A stretch of DNA of 17,679 nt, taken from NCBI GenBank assembly GCA_031259665.1, contig JAIRLD010000075.1, positions 1 to 17,679 on the forward strand. Reading direction: 5' to 3'. A program made the translations under genes and the position numbers. Below, piece after piece: positions 1 through 6,955 of this stretch. Each line of letters opens with the position of its first letter. The stretch's first letter is position 1. The DNA is from Puniceicoccales bacterium (GTDB lineage: Bacteria; Verrucomicrobiota; Verrucomicrobiia; Opitutales; LL51). Below the pieces are notes generated by a model. The model was not told the DNA's origin, did no database searches, and saw nothing but the letters and a program-made list of their open reading frames with translations.

Positions 1-1
1 C

Positions 2-118
2 AATGATCACGGCCCCAAGTCCGGACTAACGGCATTAGATCATGCAGAAGATGCAGGTCGTCGTGAAGTGGCGAATTATTTGTGCTCTCAAGGTGGAAGG
101 CGTGCTTCCGGACTTTAA
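2..118 (+). CDS. Ankyrin-repeat protein, C-terminal fragment (cut by window edge)
   Basis: An open frame enters from the left edge and ends at TAA 116-118, giving 38 residues. The stretch GLTALDHAEDAGRREVANYL fits the ankyrin consensus (G-x-TALxxA, then a second helix ending in xxLxxxG), and the tail is CSQGGRRASGL. Ankyrin repeats are protein-protein binding modules and are common in bacteria that live inside eukaryotic cells. Only the last repeat is visible, so the protein's size, start and export signal are unknown. A perfect hairpin at 164-190 follows 45 bases downstream. The frame has no stop before the window edge. This is the second ankyrin gene of the window, besides the one at 3384-4184. 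Confidence 0.7.
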   Translation, partial: NDHGPKSGLTALDHAEDAGRREVANYLCSQGGRRASGL

Positions 119-163
119 AGCAAACGGATTAAAAGAAGTATTCAATGGTGTGGAATAAAGTGC

Positions 164-190
164 TGCCCTCGTCGCGAAGCGACGAGGGCA
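164..190 (+). terminator. Perfect GC-rich hairpin after the ankyrin gene
   Basis: The arms TGCCCTCGTCGC (164-175) and GCGACGAGGGCA (179-190) pair perfectly over 12 bp around a GAA loop. It lies 45 bases past the ankyrin stop. Only a weak T-rich stretch follows (GGTTTCT), so termination is likely but not proven. It could instead be one of the palindromic repeats that fill this gap. Confidence 0.45.
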
Positions 191-212
191 GGTTTCTGAT
201 CTTAGCGGTTTG

Positions 213-265
213 ATCCAGGTCCAGGGGATGGATCCCTTGGCAAAGAGGTCTAAGAGGGAAGGATT
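213..265. repeat. Direct repeat, copy 1 (partner 539-590)
   Basis: The sequence starting ATCCAGGTCCAGGGGATGG and ending GGGAAGGATT recurs at 539-590 with one substitution and one small TT/C difference. In this copy it directly follows GCGGTTTG (205-212). In the second copy the same junction is interrupted by a 32-nt insertion. Confidence 0.75.
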
Positions 266-320
266 CCCCTCGCTTATGTATGGGGCTTTACCCCATACCC
301 CACAAAGAGTCATGGATTCC

Positions 321-380
321 TTGACCTCGATTTGCGGCCGAGTCCTGCGCAAATTGCGCAGGGCGTAGCCGCAAGGTCAA
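321..380. repeat. Long imperfect stem-loop
   Basis: Three stems nest: TTGACCT/AGGTCAA (321-327 with 374-380), TGCGGC/GCCGCA (333-338 with 368-373) and CCTGCGCAA/TTGCGCAGG (344-352 with 354-362). A one-sided bulge (328-332) and a symmetric 5x5 internal loop separate them. The segment GCGTAGCCGC (363-372) is also the exact complement of GCGGCTACGC (392-401) in the next hairpin, so two alternative folds are possible. Confidence 0.5.
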
Positions 381-437
381 GTTTTGCCCCCGCGGCTACG
401 CCGCGGGGACTCTTGTAATACATGTTTTTTTAATTGT

Positions 438-484
438 TGGCCGAGTCCATGCGCAATGCGCATGGACTCGGCCACTCTTTTTTT
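438..484 (+). terminator. Rho-independent terminator, + strand
   Basis: The arms TGGCCGAGTCCATGCGC (438-454) and GCGCATGGACTCGGCCA (458-474) pair perfectly over 17 bp around an AAT loop. After CTC comes a run of seven T (478-484). The T run is only on the + strand, so this ends transcripts coming rightward from the ankyrin gene side and protects gyrA from read-through. It is not a gyrA terminator. Confidence 0.8.
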
Positions 485-494
485 ACTTGGCCTT

Positions 495-536
495 GCGGTT
501 TGATCCAGTGGTATTATTATCACTGGATCAAACCGC
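495..536. repeat. 16-bp perfect inverted repeat
   Basis: GCGGTTTGATCCAGTG (495-510) and CACTGGATCAAACCGC (521-536) are perfect inverse complements around a 10-nt AT loop. The structure lies about 60 bases past the gyrA stop and could stabilise the gyrA mRNA 3' end, but no T run follows on the - strand. Confidence 0.7.
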
Positions 537-538
537 TA

Positions 539-590
539 ATCCAGGTCCAGGGGATGGATCCCCGGCAAAGAGGTCTAAGGGGGAAGGATT
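539..590. repeat. Direct repeat, copy 2 (partner 213-265)
   Basis: Near-identical to 213-265. It ends five bases before the gyrA stop codon and would be transcribed antisense within the gyrA 3' untranslated region. Confidence 0.75.
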
Positions 591-595
591 TCTCC

Positions 596-3052
596 TTACC
601 CTTTTAAACTACTGTCCAACTTTTCTTCGGAATCATCAATTTCGACGATACGGCTAACACCGATGAGGTGATCGCCCTTTTCGAGATTGATAAGGCGAAC
701 TCCCTGAGTTGTACGACCGATAACGCGAATACCTTTTACAGGTGAGCGAATGGTTTGTCCCCGCTCGGTTGCGATCATGACTTCGTCGCTATCGTTGACG
801 GTCAATGCTGCCGCAACACCTACGTTTTTGGCCATTTTAATTGCAATGACACCGAGTCCTGAACGCTTTTGTAAGCGATAGCTGTCGAAGGAAGAACGTT
901 TTCCCTGACCATTTTCGGCGGCTATCAGAAATGTTGCGTTATTATCGACGATGGTCATGGCGACAACGTAATCTCCCGGATGGAGGGTAATGCCACGGAC
1001 TCCACGGGTTGCGCGACCCTGATCGCGTAACTCCTGTTCACTGAAGCGGATCGACATACCGCTGTAGGTAATGAGAACGAGTTCATCTTGGCCATTGGAA
1101 AGGCGTGCCTCAATGACGCGATCGCCATCATCCACGTCAATGCCAATAATCCCGCCCCGGCGGTAATTGACGTAATCGTTGAGGTTTGTTTTTTTTATGA
1201 TACCATTTTTGGTACCCATTACCAGGTAGCGTTTCGCTGTAAACTCGGGGAAACAAATCATTGCCGCCATTTTTTCCTCGGCTTGCATTTCGATGACGTT
1301 GACCAGAGCGCGTCCTTTCGCGGTTCGTGCTCCTTCTGGAATTTCGTACACCTTTTCGATATAAACCCGTCCATTGGTCATGACGAACATGATGTAATCG
1401 TGAGTACTCGCCGATAGAAGATGGGTAATAGTATCGTCATCCCGCTGACCGGCTCCGATCACACCTTTTCCCCCGCGTTTTTGGGAACGGTAGGCAGTAT
1501 TTTCGGTACGTTTGATAAAACCATTGGCGGTAATGGTGATGATACAGCCTTCGTTGGCGATGACGTCTTCCATATGAAATTCATCTTCGGCGGGTAAAAT
1601 TTGAGTCAGACGTGGCGTTGTATAGAGTTCTTTGATGGTGACGAGTTCCTGGCGAACGACTCCTAAGAGTAGCTGTTCGTTATTTAAAATGTGACGATAT
1701 TCTGCGATAATTTTTATCAAATCGGCGTATTCTTTATCGATTTTATTTTGTTCTAGGCTGGTTAGTTGGTAAAGTCGCAGTTCGAGGATCGCATCTGCCT
1801 GACGATCGGAAATAGGATATTTCGCCATCAGTTCGATTTTTGCGGCGTCGCGGTTAGAGGATCCGCGAATAATTTTTACAAAATCGTCAAGATTAGCGAG
1901 TGCAATTTTATAGCCTTCCAGGATATGGGCACGGGCTTCGGCTTTTTGGAGGCGGAATTGGATACGGCGAAAAATGACTTCCCGGCGGTGGTCCAGGTAG
2001 CAATCGAGCATTTCTTTGATATTCATCTGTTTGGGCCGTCGCTTATCCAGTGCCAGTAGAATGACGCCAAAGGACGATTCTAGGGGGGTTAATTTAAACA
2101 ATTTATTGATGACGACTCGGGGAGATTCATTGCGTTTGAGTTCGATAACGATGCGCGTATGTTCATCGGATTCGTCCCGCAGATCGCTCGCTTCGTCGAT
2201 AATTTTTTCATTGATCAGTTCGGCGATTTTGGTCACGATTGTTGCCCGATTGGTGTTGTAAGGAACGGTTGTAATGACCAGTTGTTCGCGATTATTTCCG
2301 AGGGGTTCGACTTCGATAACGCCGCGGTTGCGGATAATTCCGCGGCCTGTGCGGAGATATTTTTGGATATTTTCGATGCCGATAACGGAGCCACCGGTCG
2401 GAAAATCGGGGCCCTTGATGATACCGCACAGATCGTCGATGGTGGTGCAGGGGTCGTCGATCATACGGCAAAGGGCATCGATCAGTTCGCCAAGGTTATG
2501 GGGGGGGATATTGGTGGTCATACCGACGGCAATTCCCGTGGAACCGTTCATCAATAGGTTAGGGAGTGCGGCGGGTAGCACGGTAGGTTCGACGGTACTT
2601 TCCTTGTAATTGGGTTGGAAATCGACCGTTGCTTCATCGATATCGCGGAGCATTTCCTCTGAAATTTTTTCCAATTTACATTCTGTGTAACGGTAAGCCG
2701 CGGGGGGATCGCCATCGATGGATCCGAAATTTCCTTGGGGGGTGATGAGTGGGTAGCGCATGACCCAATGTTGGCCAAGACGGACGAGTGTTTCGTAGAC
2801 GGAGGAATCACCATGGGGGTGATAATTTTTCAAGACTTCTCCTACGATACCAGCACATTTATCGAAGGGGTGGGAGCTGATCAATCCTTCCCTCAGCATG
2901 GCGTAGAGGACGCGGCGCTGGACAGGTTTGAGGCCATCGCGCACATCCGGTAGCGCCCGGCTAACGATTACCGACATGGAATAATCGATATAGGACCGTT
3001 GCATGACATCGGTAATGTTAGTTGAAATAACTTTTTCTTGGGTATCTTGCAT
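596..3052 (-). CDS. gyrA: DNA gyrase subunit A
   Basis: GyrA is the breaking-rejoining subunit of DNA gyrase, the A2B2 enzyme that puts negative supercoils into DNA using ATP. The 818-residue product carries PAAYRYTE with the catalytic Tyr at 122 and Arg121 before it, the same numbering as E. coli. Domains: winged-helix/tower (about 1-490) and C-terminal beta-pinwheel. The GyrA box QKRGGKG (524-530) distinguishes it from the ParC subunit of topoisomerase IV. The quinolone pocket reads HPHGDSSVYE: Ser83 is the susceptible type, residue 84 is Ser, and position 87 is Glu rather than Asp. I start at ATG 3050-3052 (MQDTQEK). An in-frame TTG 33 bases upstream adds an unlikely extension. No clear Shine-Dalgarno precedes the ATG. 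It is separated from gyrB by the lactate permease and an oppositely oriented ankyrin gene. Confidence 0.97.
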   Translation of the reverse strand: MQDTQEKVISTNITDVMQRSYIDYSMSVIVSRALPDVRDGLKPVQRRVLYAMLREGLISSHPFDKCAGIVGEVLKNYHPHGDSSVYETLVRLGQHWVMRYPLITPQGNFGSIDGDPPAAYRYTECKLEKISEEMLRDIDEATVDFQPNYKESTVEPTVLPAALPNLLMNGSTGIAVGMTTNIPPHNLGELIDALCRMIDDPCTTIDDLCGIIKGPDFPTGGSVIGIENIQKYLRTGRGIIRNRGVIEVEPLGNNREQLVITTVPYNTNRATIVTKIAELINEKIIDEASDLRDESDEHTRIVIELKRNESPRVVINKLFKLTPLESSFGVILLALDKRRPKQMNIKEMLDCYLDHRREVIFRRIQFRLQKAEARAHILEGYKIALANLDDFVKIIRGSSNRDAAKIELMAKYPISDRQADAILELRLYQLTSLEQNKIDKEYADLIKIIAEYRHILNNEQLLLGVVRQELVTIKELYTTPRLTQILPAEDEFHMEDVIANEGCIITITANGFIKRTENTAYRSQKRGGKGVIGAGQRDDDTITHLLSASTHDYIMFVMTNGRVYIEKVYEIPEGARTAKGRALVNVIEMQAEEKMAAMICFPEFTAKRYLVMGTKNGIIKKTNLNDYVNYRRGGIIGIDVDDGDRVIEARLSNGQDELVLITYSGMSIRFSEQELRDQGRATRGVRGITLHPGDYVVAMTIVDNNATFLIAAENGQGKRSSFDSYRLQKRSGLGVIAIKMAKNVGVAAALTVNDSDEVMIATERGQTIRSPVKGIRVIGRTTQGVRLINLEKGDHLIGVSRIVEIDDSEEKLDSSLKG

Positions 3053-3062
3053 GTTATGTGGG

Positions 3063-3092
3063 ATATTAAGACAATTCCAGTGCAACTTTCAA
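3063..3092 (-). promoter_or_regulatory. Candidate gyrA promoter
   Basis: Reading the - strand, TTGAAA (3087-3092) and TAATAT (3063-3068) are separated by 18 bp. The -10 ends 10 bases before the gyrA ATG, so the leader would be only a few bases long, in keeping with the absent ribosome-binding site. By pattern only. Confidence 0.35.
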
Positions 3093-3275
3093 CGTCAATA
3101 TCGCGGTACATTTACGGAAATTTATGCAATTTATCCAGTTTTTATGGTTATCACTTATCTGACGGAGATCAATATTTTCGATACGAATGCTTAAAGGCTT
3201 TGAGTCGGAATGAATGGAAAAAATTGGAATAAAATTTTTATTTTTCGTAATATATTTTTGATTTCCAGAAAATAT

Positions 3276-3302
3276 TTGACAAATAATTTTAATAATTATA
3301 CT
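3276..3302 (+). promoter_or_regulatory. Candidate promoter of the ankyrin gene
   Basis: A consensus -35 TTGACA (3276-3281) is followed after 15 bp by TATACT (3297-3302) in very AT-rich DNA. The spacer is short. It would give a leader of about 75 bases to the ATG at 3384. The rest of the 331-base divergent gap 3053-3383 shows only AT-rich sequence and the gyrA promoter candidate. Confidence 0.4.
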
Positions 3303-3383
3303 TACAGATTATAAAATACGTCTATGGAAATTGAACCATAAGCGTAGGACTGAAAATAATTATCAATTAAAAAAGGAAAAAGA

Positions 3384-4184
3384 ATGAAAACTAATACACA
3401 AATAAAATCAATAATGTTGGGGAGTTTTCTCCTCTTGGATACGATGGGAAGCATGTCTTCTCTACAGGCGGCGCTACCTATGCCACTTAATGCAAACGAA
3501 CAACAGATATATTGGCGAATGATACCTAGATTGAGAGGAGCCATAAGAAATGGGATGAATGTCAATGCAAAAGATGAAGATGGGCGAACGTCATTACACA
3601 GGGCTGTAAGAGATTTTTCTATAACCCCTGGAACAATATGTGCTCTGATATATGCTGGAGCACGTGTTAATGAAAAAGATAATAATGGACGAACGTCATT
3701 ATATGAAGCTGTGTTTGCGGAAAGAAAGGATGTAGTTGATGTTTTAATAGCGGCTGGAGCAAATGTTGATGAGGGAAATAATGATGGTGAAACGCCGTTG
3801 CATTTGGCTGTTTTTTCAGGAGAAATCGATATAATTAATGCTTTATTAGTAGCTGGAGCGGATATCAATGCAAGAGATAGCAAAGGTCAGGCACCATTAC
3901 ATCGGGCCGTGCTCGTAGGAAATATTGATTTGATACAGATTCTTATTCGAAATGGAGCAGATATTAATGTAAAGGATATCTATGGCAATACACTACTGCA
4001 TGATGCTGTATTTATGAAACAATACGAGGTGATAGATATTTTAATTAGAGCTGGAATAAGAATTAACGAAAGGAATAATGCTGGTAATACGCCGTCAGGT
4101 TTTGCTCGTGGCTTAGCTCGGGTGTTTAGAAGTGATTATTCTGAGATTGGGCTGCTATTGCTTAGAGCAGGAGCGGCAATGTAA
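3384..4184 (+). CDS. Exported ankyrin-repeat protein
   Basis: The 266-residue protein begins with a basic N-terminus, a hydrophobic stretch (IMLGSFLLLDTMG) and a likely signal-peptidase site after LQA (27-29), so export is likely. Six ankyrin repeats fill residues 67-266 with near-constant 33-residue spacing, for example GETPLHLAVFSGEIDIINAL and GQAPLHRAVLVGNIDLIQIL. Such repeats bind partner proteins, and in host-associated bacteria often host ones; the target cannot be told. The ribosome-binding site AAGGA lies 6 bases before the ATG. It is the only complete + strand gene in the window and sits between gyrA and the lactate permease with its own promoter and terminator, which suggests an inserted accessory cassette. 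The last repeat is degenerate and serves as a C-terminal cap. Confidence 0.88.
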   Translation: MKTNTQIKSIMLGSFLLLDTMGSMSSLQAALPMPLNANEQQIYWRMIPRLRGAIRNGMNVNAKDEDGRTSLHRAVRDFSITPGTICALIYAGARVNEKDNNGRTSLYEAVFAERKDVVDVLIAAGANVDEGNNDGETPLHLAVFSGEIDIINALLVAGADINARDSKGQAPLHRAVLVGNIDLIQILIRNGADINVKDIYGNTLLHDAVFMKQYEVIDILIRAGIRINERNNAGNTPSGFARGLARVFRSDYSEIGLLLLRAGAAM

Positions 4185-4217
4185 TGAATTAAAAATTCAT
4201 ACAAAAGGCAATGTGCA

Positions 4218-4252
4218 TGGGGCTGAAGTAAAAAACTTAAGCTCCATTTTTT
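4218..4252 (+). terminator. Rho-independent terminator of the ankyrin gene
   Basis: The arms TGGGGCTGAAGT (4218-4229) and ACTTAAGCTCCA (4235-4246) form a 12-bp stem with one G-T pair and one G/A mismatch around an A5 loop. Six T follow (4247-4252). It begins 33 bases after the stop at 4184. Confidence 0.75.
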
Positions 4253-4319
4253 ATTGAAGAGATTTTCTAGGATTTTTCCGGCGATTTTTTTCATGGACTA
4301 GGCCCATCGATGGAGGTAG

Positions 4320-4881
4320 TAATTGGCGAGTAATCGGTGCATAAAAAAGACTTGACAGAGCAATAAAAGACAATGAGGCTAGGAAGCGTAGGGAGGGCAC
4401 AGAGTGCGTTTGGATTTTCGGAATGCACAGTAAATATATTTACAAATTATTAATTGATTATTGTGAAGTATACTATTATTGATCTGCCGAAAATTGTGGA
4501 AGGACACGAATAAGAAAGGAAACTAGATGGAAAAAATACAAATGGTAATTGGCGAGTAATCGGTGCATAAAAAAGACTTGACAGAGTGATAAAAGGCAAT
4601 GAGGCTAGGAAGTGTAGGGAGAGCACAGAGTGCGTTTGGATTTTCGGAATACACAGTAAATATATTTACGAATTATCAATTGATTATTGTGAGGTATGCT
4701 ATTATTGGTCTGCCGAAAATTGTGGAAGGACACGAATAAGAAAGGAAACTAGATAGAAAAAATACAAATGGTAATTGGCGAGTAATCGGTGCATAAAAAA
4801 GACTTGACAGAGTGATAAAAGGCAATGAGGTTAGGAAGTGTAAGGAGAGCACGGAGTGCGTTTAAGTTTTTGCATTAGTGG
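4320..4881. repeat. 226-bp tandem repeat, 2.5 copies
   Basis: Copies A (4320-4545) and B (4546-4771) are each exactly 226 bp and differ at a small number of scattered positions. Copy C begins at 4772 and fades after about 100 bp, before the permease stop at 4915. Each copy starts TAATTGGCGAGTAATCGG and contains TTGACAGAG and a small GCAC-n3-GTGC hairpin. Copies A and B also contain the 14-bp palindrome GTAAATATATTTAC (4430-4443 and 4656-4669) and the ribosome-binding-site-like AAGAAAGGAAACTAG. The gap 4185-4914 holds no other gene I can support. Confidence 0.9.
4527..4559 (+). other. Ten-codon mini-ORF at the A/B repeat junction
   Basis: AAGGA (4516-4520) stands 6 bases before an ATG that reads MEKIQMVIGE and then stops, the stop lying in the next repeat copy. 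In copy B the same ATG has become ATA. This looks like the start of a former gene whose body has been replaced by the next repeat unit, rather than a functional peptide. Confidence 0.3.
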
Positions 4882-4914
4882 TAAATCTATTATTAATATT
4901 TTATCTATTTTACT

Positions 4915-6648
4915 CTAAAATGTAGAATAACCGATAGCAATGAGGATATAGGCTACGACACCAACGGAAAGGCCATAGAGTAGAAATGGCCAGAAAGTCT
5001 TTTTGAGGATATCTCCTTCGCGGTTCGATAGACCGAGCACGGCACACACGGCTACGATATTATGGACGCAGATCATGTTTCCCATGGCACCACCTACTCC
5101 CTGAGCGGCGAGGATAACGACCCGCGAAAGTTTTTGTAATTCCGCTACATCCCATTGAAATTGGGCGAAAAGGATATCGGAAACGGTATTAGAGCCGGTG
5201 ATAAAAGATCCTAGGCCGCCCACGTAGGACGCAAATAGGGGCCAAATTGGTCCCACGATACCGGCGATTGCTTCGGCCATGACTCGCGGCATAGATAAAA
5301 TATGGGTGTTGACGCCTTCTTTTGCCAATTGGGCGATTAAATCCGGGTTAGTAAAATTCCCAGAGCCTTGAAAGATTTTGACTAGAGCTACCGATGCGCA
5401 CAGGGAAATCGTTGCCGTCTTCATCTTTGAAAAAGTTTCGCTCCATGCTTTAGCGGCCTTACTCAGAGGCATACGGTGTATGAAAATTGTTAAAATAGAA
5501 ATGAGCATAAAAGGAATTGTTCCCGGCAGGTAGAGTAGTTTGAGACTCCCTTCATCCACATCCTTATAGCCAAAGATATCGTCAAAAAAAATGACACCAT
5601 GCCGATTAAATAATTCCTTTAAAGGTAGGATATCGATACGGGTGAGTACGAGAATAATGCCAATGAGTATATAAGGCAACCAGGCCATAAACTGACTCAT
5701 TTGTGGTTTAAGTTCGTCATTGGCATTGAAAGTAATATTTCCGGACCAGTTTTTTTCCCATTTAGAAGTTTTTCCGAAGGTCCATATTTCTTTTGGGACA
5801 CAAAATCCGTACTGAGCGCCGAACATAATGATGGACAGGCCGATCAAGCCTCCAGCTATGGATGGAATTTCGGGGCCTACGAGCCATGCGACGAGTAGGA
5901 ATGGGACGGAGAAGGCTATGGCGGCGAATATACAAAATTTCCAGGCAGCGAAACCGTCTTTCCAGGAGCGATTAGGGCCGAAGAATCGGGTAATAAATCC
6001 CAGTGTGAAGATAGGGAGAATAAAAATCATAGGGATATGCATGAGAGTGACAATTTGTCCGATAGCTTCGAAGAAGTGCTCATTGGATTGGAAAATTCTC
6101 TGTTCGATTGCCCGTTCGATTAGGATTTGTAAGGAGGCGCCAAAGCCGGTGATAATGGGAGTACCGACGGCGCCGAAGGTAACGGGAAAGGAATTCAAGG
6201 TGAGGCAGAGGATAGCCGCAGCTAGGGGAGGGAATCCGAGGGCGAAGAGTAGGGGAGCTGCCAGTGCTGCTGGAGTTCCGAAGCCGGCGGCTCCTTCGAC
6301 AAAGGCGCTAAACATATAGCCGATGATAATGGCTTGAATGCGCATATCTTTGCTGATATTTTGCATACCGTATTGAATCGTTTCCATAGCGCCGGAGTAT
6401 TGGAGTGTATGGAGGAGAAGGAGGGCGCCGAAGACGATGATGAGGACACTGATGGCGTTAATGACTCCCTGCAGGCTGAGGGCTGAGACATAGAGTAAGG
6501 GGAGGTGCCAAACGAATAGGGCAGCAAGTGCGCAGGTTAACCAGGCGACGGTCATTGCTTTTGCGGCACCCCAACGCAATCCGACCATTAACACGAGGGC
6601 CACTAAAATAGGAAGTACCGCGACGATTGCCAATAAATTTGTAGACAT
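4915..6648 (-). CDS. lctP: L-lactate permease (LctP/LldP family)
   Basis: The 577-residue, very hydrophobic protein belongs to the lactate permease family of inner-membrane proton symporters, which import L-lactate (often also D-lactate and glycolate). Family signatures are FVEGAAGFGTPAALAAPLLF (116-135), NSFPVTFGAVGTP (152-164), GSNTVSD (485-491) and AAQGVGGAMGNMICVHN (514-530). The E. coli protein has about 550 residues, so this one is full length. Many membrane helices are visible, with a hydrophilic central loop at about 286-320. The start ATG 6646-6648 has AAGGA five bases upstream. It lies 307 bases after gyrB in the same direction and has its own promoter candidate. No lactate dehydrogenase gene is visible nearby. 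Substrate specificity is inferred from the family. Confidence 0.92.
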   Translation of the reverse strand: MSTNLLAIVAVLPILVALVLMVGLRWGAAKAMTVAWLTCALAALFVWHLPLLYVSALSLQGVINAISVLIIVFGALLLLHTLQYSGAMETIQYGMQNISKDMRIQAIIIGYMFSAFVEGAAGFGTPAALAAPLLFALGFPPLAAAILCLTLNSFPVTFGAVGTPIITGFGASLQILIERAIEQRIFQSNEHFFEAIGQIVTLMHIPMIFILPIFTLGFITRFFGPNRSWKDGFAAWKFCIFAAIAFSVPFLLVAWLVGPEIPSIAGGLIGLSIIMFGAQYGFCVPKEIWTFGKTSKWEKNWSGNITFNANDELKPQMSQFMAWLPYILIGIILVLTRIDILPLKELFNRHGVIFFDDIFGYKDVDEGSLKLLYLPGTIPFMLISILTIFIHRMPLSKAAKAWSETFSKMKTATISLCASVALVKIFQGSGNFTNPDLIAQLAKEGVNTHILSMPRVMAEAIAGIVGPIWPLFASYVGGLGSFITGSNTVSDILFAQFQWDVAELQKLSRVVILAAQGVGGAMGNMICVHNIVAVCAVLGLSNREGDILKKTFWPFLLYGLSVGVVAYILIAIGYSTF

Positions 6649-6681
6649 AACGATCCTTTTCTTGCCTTCAAGGCATGTGCC

Positions 6682-6709
6682 ATTATAGTTACAAATTTCC
6701 CAAAAACAA
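6682..6709 (-). promoter_or_regulatory. Candidate lactate permease promoter
   Basis: On the - strand a perfect -10 TATAAT (6682-6687) is preceded after 16 bp by TTGTTT (6704-6709). The start codon lies about 33 bases beyond the -10, with AAGGA in between. Confidence 0.5.
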
Positions 6710-6744
6710 TAAAAATGAAATAAAAATTATCGCCCACGAACATG

Positions 6745-6800
6745 GACAATAAAACGTAAAACATGACAATAAGATGTAAAGAATCCTGATTTTACGTTTT
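6745..6800. promoter_or_regulatory. Operator-like repeats upstream of the permease promoter
   Basis: Two adjacent 20-bp direct repeats (6745-6764 and 6765-6784, both starting GACAATAA and containing GTAAA) are followed by an inverted third version. The arms AAAACGTAAAA (6751-6761) and TTTTACGTTTT (6790-6800) pair perfectly over 11 bp. Three related sites some 40-110 bp upstream of the lctP -35 could bind a regulator of lactate uptake. Alternatively the inverted pair is a structure at the end of the gyrB transcript, though no T run follows. Confidence 0.35.
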
Positions 6801-6823
6801 GTTCTCTGTTTGGGAGCAGTGTG

Positions 6824-6940
6824 AGTGGCGTTGAGGGCATTATCTTCGGTTGTGAAAATACTTGACGACAACGAAAAGTACGGCAAAGCTAGGAGATAGA
6901 GGGAGGGGCGAGCGTCGCGTAAGGAATTTCGATTTTGCAT
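6824..6940. repeat. Divergent copy of the repeat core plus a gyrB 3'-end echo
   Basis: ACTTGAC (6860), GCTAGGA (6888) and AGGGAGGG (6900) recur with exactly the spacing they have in repeat copy A (4350, 4378, 4390), and TTTTGCAT follows at 6933 as it does in copy C (4868). Next to it, 6824-6848 matches the gyrB 3' end (6971-6995) at 22 of 25 bases. The 83-residue - strand frame 6689-6940 contains this echo (EDNALNAT), but it has no ribosome-binding site and I do not call it a gene. This covers most of the 307-base gap 6649-6955. Confidence 0.6.
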
Positions 6941-6955
6941 TTTTTATTTTATTGA

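Larger units (their letters stand above)
119..595. repeat. Gene-free, palindrome-rich intergenic block
   Basis: No convincing gene is visible here. The block is more GC-rich than the surrounding spacers and holds six hairpins: 164-190 (12 bp), 278-298 (GTATGGGG/CCCCATAC), 321-380 (long and imperfect), 388-408 (CCCCGCGGC/GCCGCGGGG), 438-474 (17 bp) and 495-536 (16 bp). The phrase GGCCGAGTCC opens two of them (336 and 439). A 53-nt direct repeat (213-265 and 539-590) brackets most of the block. It lies between an ankyrin gene and the 3' end of gyrA, which converge on it. It resembles an island of REP-like palindromic repeats. Confidence 0.6.

Noticed and set aside
35..352. A 105-residue - strand frame over the hairpin block
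   Set aside because: It lies across palindromes and the antisense of the ankyrin end, with no protein-like composition or ribosome-binding site.
119..595. CRISPR array or tRNA cluster in the repeat-rich block
   Set aside because: Repeats are not evenly spaced with unique spacers, and none of the hairpins forms a cloverleaf.
4350..4384. Promoter at each TTGACA of the 226-bp repeat
   Set aside because: Seventeen bases downstream stands GAGGCT, which is a poor -10; the divergent copy at 6860 has no -10 either. A promoter role is not supported.
6689..6940. An 83-residue - strand frame with a hydrophobic C-terminus
   Set aside because: It runs through the repeat core, the gyrB echo, the operator-like repeats and up to the permease promoter; no ribosome-binding site. 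Noncoding explanations account for it better.
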